From Anaerolineae bacterium (GTDB lineage Bacteria; Chloroflexota; Anaerolineae; B4-G1; SLSP01), in NCBI GenBank assembly GCA_021159805.1, contig JAGHDT010000062.1:1-7042 (forward strand): 7,042 nucleotides of DNA, written 5' to 3'. The notes below the pieces were generated by a model that had not been told where the DNA came from, ran no database searches, and saw only the letters and a list, made by a program, of their open reading frames with translations. The position numbers were made by a program, and so were the translations under genes. This document shows, piece after piece, positions 1 to 6,490 of this stretch. Numbering within the stretch: the stretch's first letter is position 1; each line of letters starts with the position of its first letter.

Positions 1-389
1 ATATGCTGCGGGTCCTCTGGTGGAAGTTTATGATCAATGTGGGCGTCAACCAGGCGTCGGCGATGATGCGTGCCCCTTACGGCCTCTTCCACACCTCATC
101 GGATGCCCGCACTGTGATGTTCGGGCTGATGCGTGAGGTTCTCGCCCTGGCAGCATGTGAGGGCATCCATCTGGAGGAGCAGGACCTGGCAGCGTGGGAC
201 GCCTTTCTGCAGACCCTCTCGCCGCAGGGCAAGACCTCGATGCTCCAGGACATCGACGCCGGACGCCGGACCGAGGTCGAGATCTTCGCCGGCAAGGTTG
301 TGGAGCTGGGTCGGACGCATGGCGTTCCCACCCCGATGAACGAGATGGCGCTCCACATCATCCGCACACTGGAGAGCAACGCCGGCTAG
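1..389 (+). CDS. Ketopantoate reductase family protein (PanE/ApbA), C-terminal part
   Basis: This is the C-terminal helical domain of a 2-dehydropantoate 2-reductase-like protein; the NAD(P)-binding Rossmann domain lies off the left edge. The reading frame is open from the window start, and the Met at base 3 is almost certainly internal. The first visible stretch, KFMINVGVNQASA, matches the family's K-x(3)-N catalytic region (Lys codon at 24-26, Asn codon at 36-38). The segment GRRTEVEIFAGKVVELG holds the Glu (codon 273-275) that aligns with the substrate-binding Glu of E. coli PanE, and the HGVPTPMNE tail is typical. PanE reduces ketopantoate to pantoate with NADPH in the cytoplasm for pantothenate and CoA synthesis. 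Many paralogues in this family have other or unknown substrates, so the exact reaction is uncertain. The stop is TAG at 387-389, followed by a hairpin. It is probably unrelated to the downstream operon. Confidence 0.85.
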   Translation, partial: MLRVLWWKFMINVGVNQASAMMRAPYGLFHTSSDARTVMFGLMREVLALAACEGIHLEEQDLAAWDAFLQTLSPQGKTSMLQDIDAGRRTEVEIFAGKVVELGRTHGVPTPMNEMALHIIRTLESNAG

Positions 390-415
390 ACGCGCCCCGA
401 GAGCACTCCAAACAA

Positions 416-473
416 ATCAAAGAAAACGCGCATCCCCATGCCGAAGGATCGGCATAGGGATGCGCGTCTTGAT
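416..473 (+). terminator. Long hairpin after the PanE-like gene, probable terminator
   Basis: Bases 426-444 pair with 449-467, giving a 19-bp GC-rich stem with one C-A mismatch (437/456) and a 4-base loop (AAGG). Flanking ATCAAAG (416-422) and CTTGAT (468-473) can extend the pairing with a bulge. The stem begins 36 bases after the TAG of the PanE-like gene. On the + strand the following tract is only TCTTGAT, which is poor in T. On the - strand the stem is followed by a good T-rich run (complement of the A-rich bases 411-426). It may therefore work in both directions, or better against - strand transcription. No - strand gene is visible in the window. Confidence 0.5.
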
Positions 474-570
474 GCAAAACTGAGACTTCTTTGTCTGCAC
501 AGGACGGGGATCCGCACTCCCTCCCTCAGGGCGTACTCATCTGAACCGGCAGACACAGGGGAAAGCGTGA

Positions 571-677
571 CAGTCGAGGGATCTAGAGCTTCGCGGCGGC
601 ATGTGCGATTGAGGGGGCGAGATCCCTCGACTGCGCTCGGGATGACGGCGAGAGCTGCGTGACACGTTCAGGATGAC
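571..677. repeat. Repeat-like element with 14-bp inverted repeat
   Basis: CAGTCGAGGGATCT (571-584) is the exact reverse complement of AGATCCCTCGACTG (620-633), with 35 bases between them. The right arm runs on into CGCTCGGGATGAC (634-646). A related tail, TTCAGGATGAC (667-677), follows shortly after. Read on the - strand, this gives the peptide string RHPERSRGIS, which I recall from many spurious small ORFs annotated in dispersed intergenic repeats of Chloroflexota, Acidobacteria and related genomes. The inverted repeat is seen directly; its identity as a multi-copy genomic repeat is from memory of that string. No transposase gene is present, so if it moves it would be non-autonomous. Confidence 0.6.
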
Positions 678-857
678 AACTCTTGCCCAGGAGTTGGCCA
701 GATGCGTATGCCCTGCTCTCTCCCTGGACAGACTCAGGCGTGGCCGTTTCTTGTTGTATAATGAGAGTGAAGAGACCGGCAACAATACCGTCCTACCCCA
801 CATCCCTACTCATCGGCTCCATATTCCCAAACACATTGTTGGCATACGAAAAGGTCA

Positions 858-886
858 TTGACATACCCAAGTACACGGTGTATAAT
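858..886 (+). promoter_or_regulatory. Consensus sigma-70 promoter of the ROK-namZ-ABC operon
   Basis: TTGACA (858-863) and TATAAT (881-886) are both perfect consensus hexamers, with the optimal 17-base spacer. Transcription should start near 892-895, leaving a short leader of about 25 to 45 bases before the regulator start codon. Such a strong core promoter in front of a repressor-type gene fits a site that is normally held down by a repressor. Confidence 0.85.
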
Positions 887-891
887 ACTTT

Positions 892-907
892 GTAAGTAAA
901 GCTTACT
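892..907. promoter_or_regulatory. Candidate ROK operator over the transcription start
   Basis: Two overlapping dyads lie directly after the -10 box: GTAAG-n5-CTTAC (892-906) and AGTAA-AGC-TTACT (895-907). They cover the predicted +1, where a bound dimer would block initiation. ROK repressors bind AT-rich palindromes, and the adjacent gene is a ROK regulator, so autoregulation is the natural reading. Only the dyads are seen; binding is inferred, and each half-site is only 5 bases long. Confidence 0.5.
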
Positions 908-919
908 ATCTAACTTCAC

Positions 920-2140
920 ATGCACCGACGAGGTAATGTGACCGAGAAAGCGACGCGCGAGCAGACACGCATTCTGAACCAGCGATTGGTTCTCAAGACG
1001 ATCTACCATGGCGAAGAGATCAGCCGCGCAGAGATCGCTCGCGTGACGCAGTTGACACGCCCCACGGTCTCCGATAGGGTCGCAGACCTGATGGAAGAAG
1101 GGCTCGTCATAGAGGTTGGGCACGGGCCGTCGACCGGCGGCAAACCCCCAATACTGGTGAGTGTGGACAGAGACGCATACCACCTCATCTGCATCGACCT
1201 TTCTCGCCGGGATTTCTGGGGTGCCATTACCGACCTGCGGGGTGAGATCATTCACAGAGATCATCGCCCTCTATCCAAGATGGACGGCGACCTGGCACTG
1301 AGCTTGGTCTACGACCTGTTGGATGCCCTGGTAACAGCAACGGATCGCCCCATCCTGGGAATCGGCGTGGGCACGCCGGGCCTGATAGACGCGGTAAACG
1401 GCGTCATCGTTCAAGCCGTCAACCAAGACTGGCGGAACGTTCCCTTACGCAGACTACTCGAGGATCGCTACGGCATCCCGGTTCATATGGCGAACGACTG
1501 CCAGGTCGCGGCACTGGGTGAGTACACGTTCGGTGACAATGGCAGTGTCCAGAATCTCGTCGTGATCAGTGTCGGATGGGGGATCGGTTCCGGAATCGTG
1601 CTCAACGGTCAGCTCTTACACGGCAACCCACTCGGTGCAGGAGAGATCGGCCACGTCACCGTCGTGGAAAACGGCAAGCTCTGCAGCTGTGGGCATTTTG
1701 GCTGCCTGGAGACTGTCGCCGGGGCTGAGGCCATTGTACAACAAGTCAGAGAACTCGCACAGAATCGCCCGGGTACGCCCCTTGAATCCGGGCCAGAAGA
1801 GATCACCTTTGACAAAGTGTGCGAGATGTTTCACGCAGGCGACGTGGACGTGCGGCAGATTATGCGCGCCGCAGGGCAGGGGCTGGGAATCGCTGCTGCC
1901 AATGTGATCGGCACGCTGGGCGGCTGCCAGATCCGACTCGCGGGACTGCTGACCTGCCTTGGTCCCTTCTTGCTTGACGTGATACGCGAAGAAGTGTCCA
2001 AGCGCACACTCGCCGCACTTGCAGAAAAGACGCACGTGGACTTCGCCAGTTTGGGCAACGACAGTATCATTCGAGGAGCAGCAGCAATGCTCCTGACCCA
2101 GGAGTTGGGCGTCTTCCAGCTTCCCGAACATCCACTGTAA
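920..2140 (+). CDS. ROK-family transcriptional regulator (NagC/XylR type)
   Basis: This 406-residue protein has the normal length and order of ROK repressors. A winged helix-turn-helix occupies about residues 20-65 (ISRAEIARVTQLTRPTVSDRV), followed by the STGGKPP wing end and a sugar-kinase-like ROK domain from about 85. The domain keeps the Asn-Asp of the sugar site (MANDCQVAALGE, 191-201), a glycine loop GWGIGSG (219-225), and the zinc site GEIGH...CSCGHFGC (His245, Cys255, Cys257, Cys262). The first phosphate motif is degenerate (IDLSRRD), as usual in non-catalytic regulators. It probably binds operator DNA and releases it on binding a sugar or sugar derivative. The start is uncertain: ATG 920 has no clear ribosome site, while in-frame GTG 938 is preceded by GAGGT (930-934) at a short spacing and gives VTEKATREQ, a common N-terminus type. 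It is first in the operon and 10 bases before the muramidase gene. The effector is unknown. Confidence 0.93.
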   Translation: MHRRGNVTEKATREQTRILNQRLVLKTIYHGEEISRAEIARVTQLTRPTVSDRVADLMEEGLVIEVGHGPSTGGKPPILVSVDRDAYHLICIDLSRRDFWGAITDLRGEIIHRDHRPLSKMDGDLALSLVYDLLDALVTATDRPILGIGVGTPGLIDAVNGVIVQAVNQDWRNVPLRRLLEDRYGIPVHMANDCQVAALGEYTFGDNGSVQNLVVISVGWGIGSGIVLNGQLLHGNPLGAGEIGHVTVVENGKLCSCGHFGCLETVAGAEAIVQQVRELAQNRPGTPLESGPEEITFDKVCEMFHAGDVDVRQIMRAAGQGLGIAAANVIGTLGGCQIRLAGLLTCLGPFLLDVIREEVSKRTLAALAEKTHVDFASLGNDSIIRGAAAMLLTQELGVFQLPEHPL

Positions 2141-2143
2141 GGA
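2139..2143 (+). promoter_or_regulatory. Ribosome binding site of the NamZ gene
   Basis: AAGGA sits 7 bases before ATG 2151 and overlaps the TAA stop of the regulator gene (2138-2140). This fixes the start and suggests translational coupling of the two genes. Confidence 0.7.
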
Positions 2144-2150
2144 CCCTACC

Positions 2151-3314
2151 ATGGCTGTCAGAGTTGGACTGGAGCGACTTCTTCAATATCACCCAGAGCA
2201 GCTCAAGGATCAACGAGTGGGATTGATTAGCCACCCGGCAGCAGTGCGGTACAATTTACGCAGCGCGGTTGACGCACTACAGCAAGCCGGTGTCCGGATC
2301 ACAGCGCTCTTCGGTCCGGAACACGGTTTCGGCGGCGCGGTAGCTGACGGCACAGCCATCCTGAATGGCGTGGACAGACAGACCCGGCTGCCGGTTTACA
2401 GCCTATACGGAGATGCGAAGAGACCCTCCGAGGCCGTTCTGCAGGGCATCGATGTCCTGCTATTCGATATGCAGGACGTTGGCGTGCGGTTCTATACTTT
2501 CATCAGCACGCTGTTCCACGTCATCGCAAGCGCAGCCCAGACCAGGACTCCTGTGATTGTCCTGGACCGCCCGAATCCCATCAACGGGGTTATCCTAGAG
2601 GGACCGATTCTGGAACCGGACTATGTATCCTTCGTGGGCGTCGTGCCGATTCCGATACGCTACGGACTGACCATCGGGGAGCTGGCGTGCTATATGAACA
2701 CGGAGCTGGAGCTTGGGGCTGATCTCACAGTGGTCGAGATGAAGAACTGGCATCGCTCAATGTGGTTTGATGACACGAGATTGCCGTGGGTACCGACCTC
2801 GCCGGCAATGCCGCACACGTCGACAACGGCGCTATATCCCGGTATGTGCCTCCTGGAGGGGACCAATCTCTCCGAGGGCCGCGGGACGCCACTGCCTTTT
2901 GAGATCTGTGGTGCGCCGTGGATCGATGGCTATGCCCTTGCCGCGTCCATGAACGAGCTGGCGCCGGCGGGAGTCAGGTTCCGGCCAATCCAGTTCGTAC
3001 CGTCTGCTCCCAGCAAGTTTGAGGGCCAGCTTTGTCACGGAGTCCAGGTGCACCTTTTGGATCGCAAGGTCGCACGCCCACTTACGGTCGGCCTACATCT
3101 GATCGCAACCGTCAGGGAGCTGTACCCGTCGGAATTTGCCTGGCGCGAGGGCAGTTGGGAAGGAGCCCATCGGCACTTCGATCTCCTGATGGGCACCGAC
3201 AAAGTGCGGCAGGCACTGAACGCGGGGGCGGATGTCAACGATCTCGTCAGTAGTTGGGCTGACGATCTCACCCAGTTTGCGGAGGCTTGCCGTCCCTATC
3301 TGCTCTACACTTGA
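2151..3314 (+). CDS. namZ: NamZ/YbbC exo-beta-N-acetylmuramidase family protein (DUF1343, GH171)
   Basis: The 387-residue protein carries the conserved blocks of DUF1343 in order: ALFGPEHGFGG (52-62), YSLYGD (83-88), DVLLFDMQDVGVRFYTF (101-117), VLDRPNPING (137-146), IPIRYGLTIGELA (167-179) and LYPGMCLLEGTNLSEGRGTPLPFE (228-251). The family, characterised as NamZ in Bacillus subtilis, removes MurNAc from the non-reducing end of peptidoglycan fragments. The acidic residues Glu57, Glu236 and Glu242 lie in conserved blocks and are candidates for the active site; I do not assign roles. The N-terminus (MAVRVGLERLL) has no signal peptide or lipobox, so the protein looks cytoplasmic. The preceding ribosome site supports this start. 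Its place between a ROK regulator and an ABC importer suggests it processes an imported sugar or muropeptide. Family assignment is firm; activity on MurNAc substrates is inferred from the family. Confidence 0.92.
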   Translation: MAVRVGLERLLQYHPEQLKDQRVGLISHPAAVRYNLRSAVDALQQAGVRITALFGPEHGFGGAVADGTAILNGVDRQTRLPVYSLYGDAKRPSEAVLQGIDVLLFDMQDVGVRFYTFISTLFHVIASAAQTRTPVIVLDRPNPINGVILEGPILEPDYVSFVGVVPIPIRYGLTIGELACYMNTELELGADLTVVEMKNWHRSMWFDDTRLPWVPTSPAMPHTSTTALYPGMCLLEGTNLSEGRGTPLPFEICGAPWIDGYALAASMNELAPAGVRFRPIQFVPSAPSKFEGQLCHGVQVHLLDRKVARPLTVGLHLIATVRELYPSEFAWREGSWEGAHRHFDLLMGTDKVRQALNAGADVNDLVSSWADDLTQFAEACRPYLLYT

Positions 3315-3419
3315 TACGCACGAGCAAAGCACAGTGGTTGAAGCATCATCACGCCCCCTCAACCCCGCGGGGTGGCCTGGGCACTACGCCGGCGGGAACA
3401 CACGGAAAAGGAGGTCCGA
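3315..3419 (+). other. Gap of 105 bases between namZ and the transporter genes
   Basis: This is the only sizeable gap within the operon. It contains a possible weak stem (GGTTGA 3336-3341 with TCAACC 3359-3364), a perfect CCCCGCGGGG palindrome (3363-3372) and a GCCGGC motif (3388-3393). No T-run follows them and no promoter hexamers are seen. It could fold in mRNA and adjust the level of transporter transcripts relative to the enzyme, but nothing shows this directly. The gap ends in the strong ribosome site of the first permease. Confidence 0.35.
3407..3414 (+). promoter_or_regulatory. Strong Shine-Dalgarno that sets a TTG start
   Basis: AAAGGAGGT-type sequence, a near-perfect match to the 16S rRNA anti-SD, lies 5 bases before TTG 3420. 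No other start codon is suitably placed. It overrides the upstream in-frame GTG at 3372, which has no ribosome site. Confidence 0.8.
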
Positions 3420-4502
3420 TTGAGCACCATCACAGCAGACGCACAGACGCGCGCAGGACGAAGATCCGTCGGGTATTGGGCCAGGCGCATCGGATCAAAC
3501 TATCTGGTCAGGAAGATTATCAAAGCTGTGTTCACGGTCTGGTTTGTGACATCATTGATCTTTGTCCTCATCCGATTGATGCCGTCGAACCCGGTCGAGG
3601 TATACATCAATGAGCTGATCACGCAGTATAGTCTCACATATTCTGAGGCCAGGGACCAAGCTAGTGCCCTCTTTGCCTTTGACGTGGACCAGCCCCTTCT
3701 CCAGCAGTACACGGAGTATCTCGGGCAGCTACTGCACGGGAACCTGGGCACCTCACTGCGCTCACCCGGCACACCGGTCCTGGATATCATCAAGGCATTC
3801 CTGCCTTGGACGATCTTCAGTGTCGGCATCGGACTGCTGATAAGCTTCACCCTGGGTGTCTTTCTGGGAATGATTATGGCCTACAAGCGAGACGCGTGGT
3901 GGGAAGCCATCCTCTCGGGCCTGGCCTCTATGCTGAGCTCAATTCCCAGCTATATCATCGGTATCGTGCTGTTGGTCTTCCTGGGCGTCTATTGGGAACT
4001 GATCCCCATCCATCTGATGCGCGGTTCACATTCTCCCGGCGTGCAGATTGGATTCACCGTTGAATTCATCAAGGACATCTTTTACCACGCCTCACTACCC
4101 ATCGCCACATATGTCCTGGCCACCATCGGTACCTGGATACTCTCAATGAAGAGCAGCACAATGAGTACGCTGGGTGAGGACTATGTGACGGTTGCAAGAG
4201 CGCGTGGACTCCCGGAGAGCCGGATCACGACGGCCTACGTCGGACGCAACGCCATGCTGCCCCTGGTTACTCAGCTTCTTATCAGCATCGGCTTTGTCGT
4301 CGGTGGCTCTATCCTCATCGAGAGCATCTTCGTCTATCAGGGCATAGGCTTCCGCCTTCTGGAATCTCTCAACACGCGCGACTACCCGCTTATGCAGGGG
4401 ATTTTCCTGATCATCACAATCTCGGTCGTTGTAGCCAATCTGTTGGCTGACTTCGTCTACGGGTGGTTCGATCCCCGTGTCCGCGTCGCTGGAGGTGACT
4501 AA
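3420..4502 (+). CDS. ABC importer permease, DppB/OppB type
   Basis: This is an inner-membrane permease of the oligopeptide/dipeptide class (360 residues from TTG 3420). About six membrane segments can be seen: roughly 34-52, 133-153, 171-193, 226-243, 286-305 and 326-345. A large external loop follows the first and contains LLHGNLGTSLRSPGTPV (104-120), the typical GNLGxS region of DppB. The cytoplasmic EAA loop that docks on the ATPases is EDYVTVARARGLPESRI (253-269). The C-terminal FVYGWFDPRVR (345-355) is also typical. The start is chosen from the strong Shine-Dalgarno; the GTG 3372 alternative would add 16 charged residues. The stop lies 3 bases before the next permease gene. Members of this class carry peptides, nickel or oligosaccharides; sequence alone does not fix which. 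The context favours peptidoglycan-derived material. Confidence 0.92.
   Translation: MSTITADAQTRAGRRSVGYWARRIGSNYLVRKIIKAVFTVWFVTSLIFVLIRLMPSNPVEVYINELITQYSLTYSEARDQASALFAFDVDQPLLQQYTEYLGQLLHGNLGTSLRSPGTPVLDIIKAFLPWTIFSVGIGLLISFTLGVFLGMIMAYKRDAWWEAILSGLASMLSSIPSYIIGIVLLVFLGVYWELIPIHLMRGSHSPGVQIGFTVEFIKDIFYHASLPIATYVLATIGTWILSMKSSTMSTLGEDYVTVARARGLPESRITTAYVGRNAMLPLVTQLLISIGFVVGGSILIESIFVYQGIGFRLLESLNTRDYPLMQGIFLIITISVVVANLLADFVYGWFDPRVRVAGGD
4491..4497 (+). promoter_or_regulatory. Ribosome binding site of the second permease, within the first permease gene
   Basis: GGAGGTG lies 8 bases before ATG 4506 and at the same time encodes the final Gly-Gly of the first permease. The arrangement supports tight coupling of the two membrane subunits. 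Confidence 0.75.
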
Positions 4503-4505
4503 CAC

Positions 4506-5411
4506 ATGGCCGAACTGACACGCAGCACCCACCCCAAGCCGCTCCAGTGGCTTGCCGGCTTTGGGCGAAGCATCGGCAGATTTCTCAGACTCATGAGCCG
4601 CAACAAGACGGGATTCCTGGGTTTCCTGATGTTTGTGGGATTCCTCTTGCTGGCACTCGTGGGCCCACTCCTGATTCCGGAGGAGACGTCAGCCGATATC
4701 ACCGCCATCTACGAGACGCCCTCACGGGCGCACATCCTCGGGACAGATAGTCAGGGCAAGGATATCTGGTCTCAGATCGTGCACGGCGGTCGGGACATCA
4801 TCCAGATGGCCCTGCTGACCGGCGCCCTCTCAACATTCGTGGGCATCACCCTGGGAGCGCTCAGTGCCGTGATCGGCGGGCGTTTCGACGCCACCCTCAC
4901 CACCGCGGCCGATGTCTGGTTGACCATTCCCAGGTTCCCATTGTTGGCAGTGCTCGCGACGCTGATCAAGCTCGATAATCTGATGACACTAGCCCTCTTG
5001 CTCGCCTTCCTCTCTTGGGCCGGGCTTTACCGCTCCATTCGCGCCCAGGTCTTCTCGCTGAAAGAGCGGGATTACGTCGAGGCCGCGGTAGCCCTGGATC
5101 TGGGATTGGCGCACATTATCTTTCAGGAAATCCTGCCGAATATGATGAGCTACATCGCCATCAGCTTCACATTCGGTATGACCTCGGCGATCTATGCGCA
5201 AGTAGGCCTGGTCTTCCTGGGCCTGGTACCGCTGTCCCGCAACTGGGGCGTCATGATCAACCTGGCCTGGACGCAGGGCGCCATCTTCTTCAAAGACAGC
5301 GTCTACTTTATCATGGCACCCGTGGCTGCCATCGCGTTGTTCCAGCTTTCGGTGGTGTGGATGAGCCGTTCGTTGGAAGAGATCTTCAATCCTCGACTTC
5401 GCACGGGGTAA
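4506..5411 (+). CDS. ABC importer permease, DppC/OppC type
   Basis: This is the second membrane subunit (301 residues), the normal partner of the preceding DppB-type protein. It has the N-terminal cytoplasmic tail and first membrane segment of the OppC N domain (about 37-57). The family signature HILGTDSQGKDIWSQIVHGGRDIIQMA follows (76-102). Further hydrophobic segments lie at about 104-124, 146-172, 217-240 and 268-287. The EAA loop ERDYVEAAVALDLGLAHIIFQEILPN (187-212) contacts the ATPase pair. In this loop the usual Gly-rich AAxxxG stretch is AVALDLGLA, still keeping the conserved Gly. The C-terminus SLEEIFNPRLRTG is characteristic (DPRLR-like end). The TAA stop is followed within 5 bases by the ATPase start, so it belongs to the same transcript. 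The substrate is not determined by this subunit alone. Confidence 0.93.
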   Translation: MAELTRSTHPKPLQWLAGFGRSIGRFLRLMSRNKTGFLGFLMFVGFLLLALVGPLLIPEETSADITAIYETPSRAHILGTDSQGKDIWSQIVHGGRDIIQMALLTGALSTFVGITLGALSAVIGGRFDATLTTAADVWLTIPRFPLLAVLATLIKLDNLMTLALLLAFLSWAGLYRSIRAQVFSLKERDYVEAAVALDLGLAHIIFQEILPNMMSYIAISFTFGMTSAIYAQVGLVFLGLVPLSRNWGVMINLAWTQGAIFFKDSVYFIMAPVAAIALFQLSVVWMSRSLEEIFNPRLRTG

Positions 5412-5416
5412 AGGCA

Positions 5417-6490
5417 ATGCAGACCATGAATTCAACAAGCCAACAGAACCAAGCCCCGCCGCTCTCGATACGAAATCTTTGGGTGGAATACAGTGTAGAG
5501 CGGGGATTGGTCAAAGCTGTCCGTGGCGTAAACCTTGATCTCCGCCCGGAGGAAAGCCTCGCTCTCATCGGTGAGAGCGGTTGCGGCAAGACCACGCTCG
5601 CACTGGCGTTGATTCGCCTATTGGTCAAGGCCGCCACCATCACCCAGGGCACCATCACCTACCGGCGCGATGGACAGGAACTTGATATCCTCTCCCTCAA
5701 CAGCCGCGAACTCCGCCGCTTCCGCTGGCGTGAGTGCGCCATGGTTTTCCAGTCCGCTCTCAACGCCTTCAACCCTGTCCTGCGCATCCGGGACCAGATT
5801 TACGATACGGCAAGAGCCCACGGCGTGACCTCAAGAGAGGAGACCCACCAACGCGCCCTTGGGCTGCTGGAGCACGTCCAGCTCGATCCCAAGCGTGTCA
5901 TCAACGCCTATCCCCACGAATTGAGCGGTGGCATGCGCCAGCGCGTGCTGCTGGCCATGAGTTTACTGCTCGACCCCCAGGTACTCATCCTGGATGAGCC
6001 GACCACTGCATTGGACATCCTCACGCAGCGCACCATCATTGACCTCCTACGCCGGCTCAAAGCCGAACTGGGATTCTCGATGATGTTCATCTCCCACGAC
6101 CTGGCCACCGCAGCAGAGCTTGCAGACCGCGTCGCGACGATGTACGCCGGCAACATCGTGGAGCTGGGCTCGGTAGCCGACATCTTCTATCACCCCACGC
6201 ACCCCTATACGCTGGGGCTGATCCGTGCCGTTCCTACCGTCACCGGCGATTTCGAGGAGCTGGTCTCGATCCCAGGGTCGCCGCCCGACTTGATCGATCC
6301 GCCATCCGGCTGCAAGTTCCACCCACGCTGCACCTACGCGACAGAACGCTGCAGAGTCGAGGAGCCAAAACTGGAACCCGTGCTTGGCATCGGTCACACC
6401 GTGGCCTGTTTCCACCACGATCTCGTAGAGCAGGACACCGAGAGTCTGGCGAAGAACCACTCACACACCACCAGAAAGAATACGCTATGA
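5417..6490 (+). CDS. ABC importer ATPase, DppD/OppD type
   Basis: This cytoplasmic ATPase subunit (357 residues) powers the importer. It shows Walker A GESGCGKTT (52-60), the Q-loop Gln112 in VFQSALNAFNPV, the signature LSGGMRQR (169-176), Walker B with catalytic Glu in LILDEPTTALD (190-200), and the switch His227 in ISHDLA. After the nucleotide domain comes the oligopeptide-type C-terminal extension HPTHPYTLGLIRAVP...IPGSPPDL (259-291). It has four cysteines in the pattern C299-x5-C305-x6-C312-x18-C331, which match positions reported to hold an iron-sulphur cluster in OppD-type proteins. The ATG at 5417 is chosen because it lies closest behind the preceding stop; ATG 5426 is a possible alternative (AAAGG at 5410-5414). 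The frame is open further upstream, but that part overlaps the permease gene. The Q-loop wording resembles ATPases of archaeal and Thermotoga oligosaccharide/peptide importers (from memory). It overlaps the next ATPase by 4 bases. Confidence 0.94.
   Translation: MQTMNSTSQQNQAPPLSIRNLWVEYSVERGLVKAVRGVNLDLRPEESLALIGESGCGKTTLALALIRLLVKAATITQGTITYRRDGQELDILSLNSRELRRFRWRECAMVFQSALNAFNPVLRIRDQIYDTARAHGVTSREETHQRALGLLEHVQLDPKRVINAYPHELSGGMRQRVLLAMSLLLDPQVLILDEPTTALDILTQRTIIDLLRRLKAELGFSMMFISHDLATAAELADRVATMYAGNIVELGSVADIFYHPTHPYTLGLIRAVPTVTGDFEELVSIPGSPPDLIDPPSGCKFHPRCTYATERCRVEEPKLEPVLGIGHTVACFHHDLVEQDTESLAKNHSHTTRKNTL

Larger units (their letters stand above)
390..919. other. Intergenic region of about 530 bases without a supported gene
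   Basis: No convincing coding sequence is seen here. The short open frames on both strands have low-complexity, Arg/Ser-rich translations with no recognisable domain. The region holds the hairpin at 416-473, a repeat-like element at about 571-677, and the AT-rich promoter and operator region from about 750 to 919. No tRNA, riboswitch or CRISPR pattern was recognised. Confidence 0.75.

Noticed and set aside
757..762. A second TATAAT hexamer upstream of the main promoter
   Set aside because: No acceptable -35 hexamer lies 16 to 18 bases upstream (the sequence there is TCAGGC-like), and the nearest TGGACA (725-730) is 26 bases away. It is possible as a minor promoter but not supported.
537..803. 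Open frame on the - strand over the repeat region
   Set aside because: Its Arg/Ser-rich translation includes the RHPERSRGIS string of dispersed repeats and shows no domain; it is a repeat artefact rather than a gene.
438..895. Short + strand open frames of 62 to 74 codons in the intergenic region
   Set aside because: They run through the hairpin, repeat and promoter, lack ribosome sites and have no recognisable sequence.
390..919. CRISPR array, tRNA or riboswitch in the large intergenic region
   Set aside because: There is no regular repeat-spacer pattern, no cloverleaf and no recognisable aptamer; the only repeats are the inverted repeat and its related tail.
806..1264. 152-codon - strand open frame overlapping the promoter and regulator start
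   Set aside because: It is antisense to the helix-turn-helix of the clear ROK gene and resembles nothing I know; it is a shadow frame.
1616..2152. 178-codon - strand open frame opposite the regulator
   Set aside because: It is fully antisense to the conserved ROK domain, with no domain features of its own.
5015..5416. Upstream extension of the DppD-type reading frame
   Set aside because: The added 134 residues overlap the DppC-type gene in another frame and do not resemble ATPase sequence; the domain begins after ATG 5417.
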